A stretch of 23,564 bases of DNA from Flavobacteriales bacterium (lineage in GTDB: Bacteria; Bacteroidota; Bacteroidia; Flavobacteriales_D; Sanyastnellaceae). The stretch is from contig CANGVZ010000002.1 in NCBI GenBank assembly GCA_947457285.1, positions 1-23,564 on the forward strand, read 5' to 3'. The translations under genes were made by a program, and so were the position numbers. The notes beneath the pieces are model-generated. The model made no database searches. It worked only from the letters and a program-made list of their open reading frames with translations, and was not told where the DNA came from. Shown one piece after another: positions 22,122 to 23,564 of this stretch (the first letter of the stretch is position 1; each line of letters starts with the position of its first letter).

Positions 22122-23564
22122 CTATTTTTTCTTAGCAGCCTTTTTAGCCGGTGCCTTCTTGGCTGCTGCTTTTTTAGCAGGAGCCTTCTTGGCTGGTGCT
22201 TTTGTAGCAGCAGTTTTCTTAGCAGCAGCTGCTCTTCCGCCGCGTGCAGGCTTGGCTGGTGCCTCGGCCACTATCGTATCAATCTCCGCAATAGTAAGCG
22301 TCTTTGGGTCCTTTCCCTTTGGAATTTTATAATTGTCTTTTCCAACTTTTATGTAAGGACCAAAGCGACCATTGAGCACTTGGACCTCTGGTCTTTCATC
22401 GAAAGTCAAAATAAGATTCGCGATTACACCAGCCTTTTTATCTTCGATCAACTGCTTGGCCCGATCAAAATCGATGGTATATGGATCATCGCCTTCCTTC
22501 ATTTTTAATGAAGCAAAGGTGCTGCCGTGCTTGGCGTATGGACCGAATCTCCCAACAGATACAATGATTGGTTGTCCTTCCCATTCGCCCAAATTGCGCG
22601 GAAGATCAAATAACTTCAATGCGTCTTCGAGGGTGATATTACCTATGCTCTGATCTGGTCTTAGAGACGCAAACTTCTTATCTGTATCATCACTAGAACC
22701 GATTTGTACAATGGGTCCAAAACGTCCAATGCGTGCGATAACGGGTTTGCCAGTTGCTGGGTCAGTACCCAAATCTCGCTCTCCTGTAGCTCTCTGCGCA
22801 GACTCAATGGTTTCCTGAACATTTTTATGAAAAGGATTATAAAATCTCTTCATCATGTCCTGCCACTGAAGTTTTCCTTCAGCAATATCATCAAACTCGC
22901 CTTCTACTTTGGCTGTAAAACCATAGTCTAAGATGTTCGGGAATTGATCTACCAGAAAGTCATTGACAACGATTCCAATATCTGTCGGGAATAATTTTGA
23001 CTTTTCAGCACCGGTATTTTCAGCCTTTTCTTCTTTGCTTATTTGAGCATTTTTCAATGTCAATACCTCAAAGGGTCTTGGAATACCTTCCTTGTCTTTT
23101 TTCTCAACATATTCTCTATTTTGAATCGTTGAAATTGTCGGAGCATACGTCGACGGACGACCGATGCCCAATTCTTCAAGGCGTTTTACCAGAGCAGATT
23201 CAGAGTAACGAGGAGGTTTTTGTGTAAAACGCTGAGTCGCAGTCATATCAATCAACTGCAATTTTTGTCCCACTGTAAGTGGAGGTAGCATGCCGCTGCC
23301 ACCATCTTCATTTTCTTCGTCATCTGTACTTTCGATGTAAACTTTCAAAAAGCCATCAAAACGAATTACCTCACCTTTTGCTTGCAACACATCATCCATT
23401 GATGAAATACCAACGGTAGCCGTGGTCTTTTCCAATTCTGCGTCGGCCATTTGTGACGCGATGGTGCGCTTCCAAATGAGTTCGTATAAACGTTGTTCGT
23501 CGCGCTCGCCTTCAATTTGATGAGCACTCATATCAGTAGGACGAATTGCTTCGTGCGCTTCCTG
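22122..23564 (-). CDS. topA: DNA topoisomerase I, C-terminal part (gene cut by window end)
   Basis: Type IA topoisomerase that relaxes negative supercoils. The frame is open to the window edge, where it reads QEAHEAIRPTD, a conserved TopA segment; the ATG at 23531 is therefore internal, and the Toprim domain and catalytic Tyr lie outside. Present are KPPRYSESALVKRLEELG and GRPSTYAPTISTIQNREYV from the core gate domains, and then C-terminal Topo_C_Rpt-type modules with IGRFGPIVQIG, VGRFGPYAKHG and NGRFGPYIKVG. No cysteine occurs in the fragment, so the zinc fingers of E. coli TopA are absent. The last about 45 residues (22125-22259) are a Lys/Ala/Pro-rich tail of repeated APAKKA units, like histone H1 tails, probably for DNA binding. 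A hairpin terminator follows. Confidence 0.96.
   Translation of the reverse strand, partial: QEAHEAIRPTDMSAHQIEGERDEQRLYELIWKRTIASQMADAELEKTTATVGISSMDDVLQAKGEVIRFDGFLKVYIESTDDEENEDGGSGMLPPLTVGQKLQLIDMTATQRFTQKPPRYSESALVKRLEELGIGRPSTYAPTISTIQNREYVEKKDKEGIPRPFEVLTLKNAQISKEEKAENTGAEKSKLFPTDIGIVVNDFLVDQFPNILDYGFTAKVEGEFDDIAEGKLQWQDMMKRFYNPFHKNVQETIESAQRATGERDLGTDPATGKPVIARIGRFGPIVQIGSSDDTDKKFASLRPDQSIGNITLEDALKLFDLPRNLGEWEGQPIIVSVGRFGPYAKHGSTFASLKMKEGDDPYTIDFDRAKQLIEDKKAGVIANLILTFDERPEVQVLNGRFGPYIKVGKDNYKIPKGKDPKTLTIAEIDTIVAEAPAKPARGGRAAAAKKTAATKAPAKKAPAKKAAAKKAPAKKAAKKK

Noticed and set aside
22044..22508. 154-codon open frame opposite topA
   Set aside because: Its Cys/Ser/Leu-rich product arises from the antisense of the Lys/Ala repeat tail; it has no other support.
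1..23564. Mobile element, CRISPR array, toxin-antitoxin or defence island
   Set aside because: No transposase, integrase, regular short spaced repeats or small toxin-like gene pair was seen; all genes fit a core chromosomal neighbourhood.

Overview
The window comes from the chromosome of a Bacteroidota bacterium, most likely a flavobacterium-like lineage. This rests on gene content and signals: a porP-gldK-gldL-gldM-gldN cluster for type IX secretion and gliding, a long SecA, -7 elements of the Bacteroidota type TAnnTTTG, and signal peptides or lipoboxes typical of the phylum. The genus cannot be fixed from this sequence. No phage, insertion sequence, CRISPR array, tRNA or rRNA is visible; the content is core chromosomal.

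Left part (1-5015). On the plus strand are the 3' end of serS, a small lipoprotein of unknown function, and a secreted TPR protein coupled to it by a TAATG overlap. Converging on them from the minus strand is an overlapping three-gene operon: ECF sigma factor, one-pass membrane protein (probable anti-sigma factor) and secreted beta-solenoid-like protein. A strong hairpin terminator separates this operon from nrdA.

Middle (5028-14657). nrdB and nrdA (class I ribonucleotide reductase, with a strikingly eukaryote-like small subunit) form a minus-strand pair with a structured 215-base spacer. A 537-base gene-free region separates nrdB from the divergent secA. secA converges on an ABC-F ATPase gene, and both share one bidirectional terminator whose loop is the ABC-F stop codon.

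Right part (14629-23564), all minus strand. In transcription order: topA (3' part, with a Lys/Ala-rich tail), a ureohydrolase-fold protein that has lost most metal ligands, then porP/sprF, gldK, gldL, gldM and gldN, ending in a strong terminator. GldL and GldM are expected to form the proton-driven inner-membrane motor, GldK and GldN a periplasmic ring attached to the outer membrane, and PorP/SprF an outer-membrane partner. SecA delivers the type IX components and their substrates to the periplasm.

No wholly new system stands out. The items most worth a second look are the metal-centre-degenerate ureohydrolase-like protein beside the T9SS operon, the topA terminator that runs directly into that gene's start codon, the sigma/anti-sigma/solenoid operon, and the unrecognised lipoprotein-TPR pair after serS.
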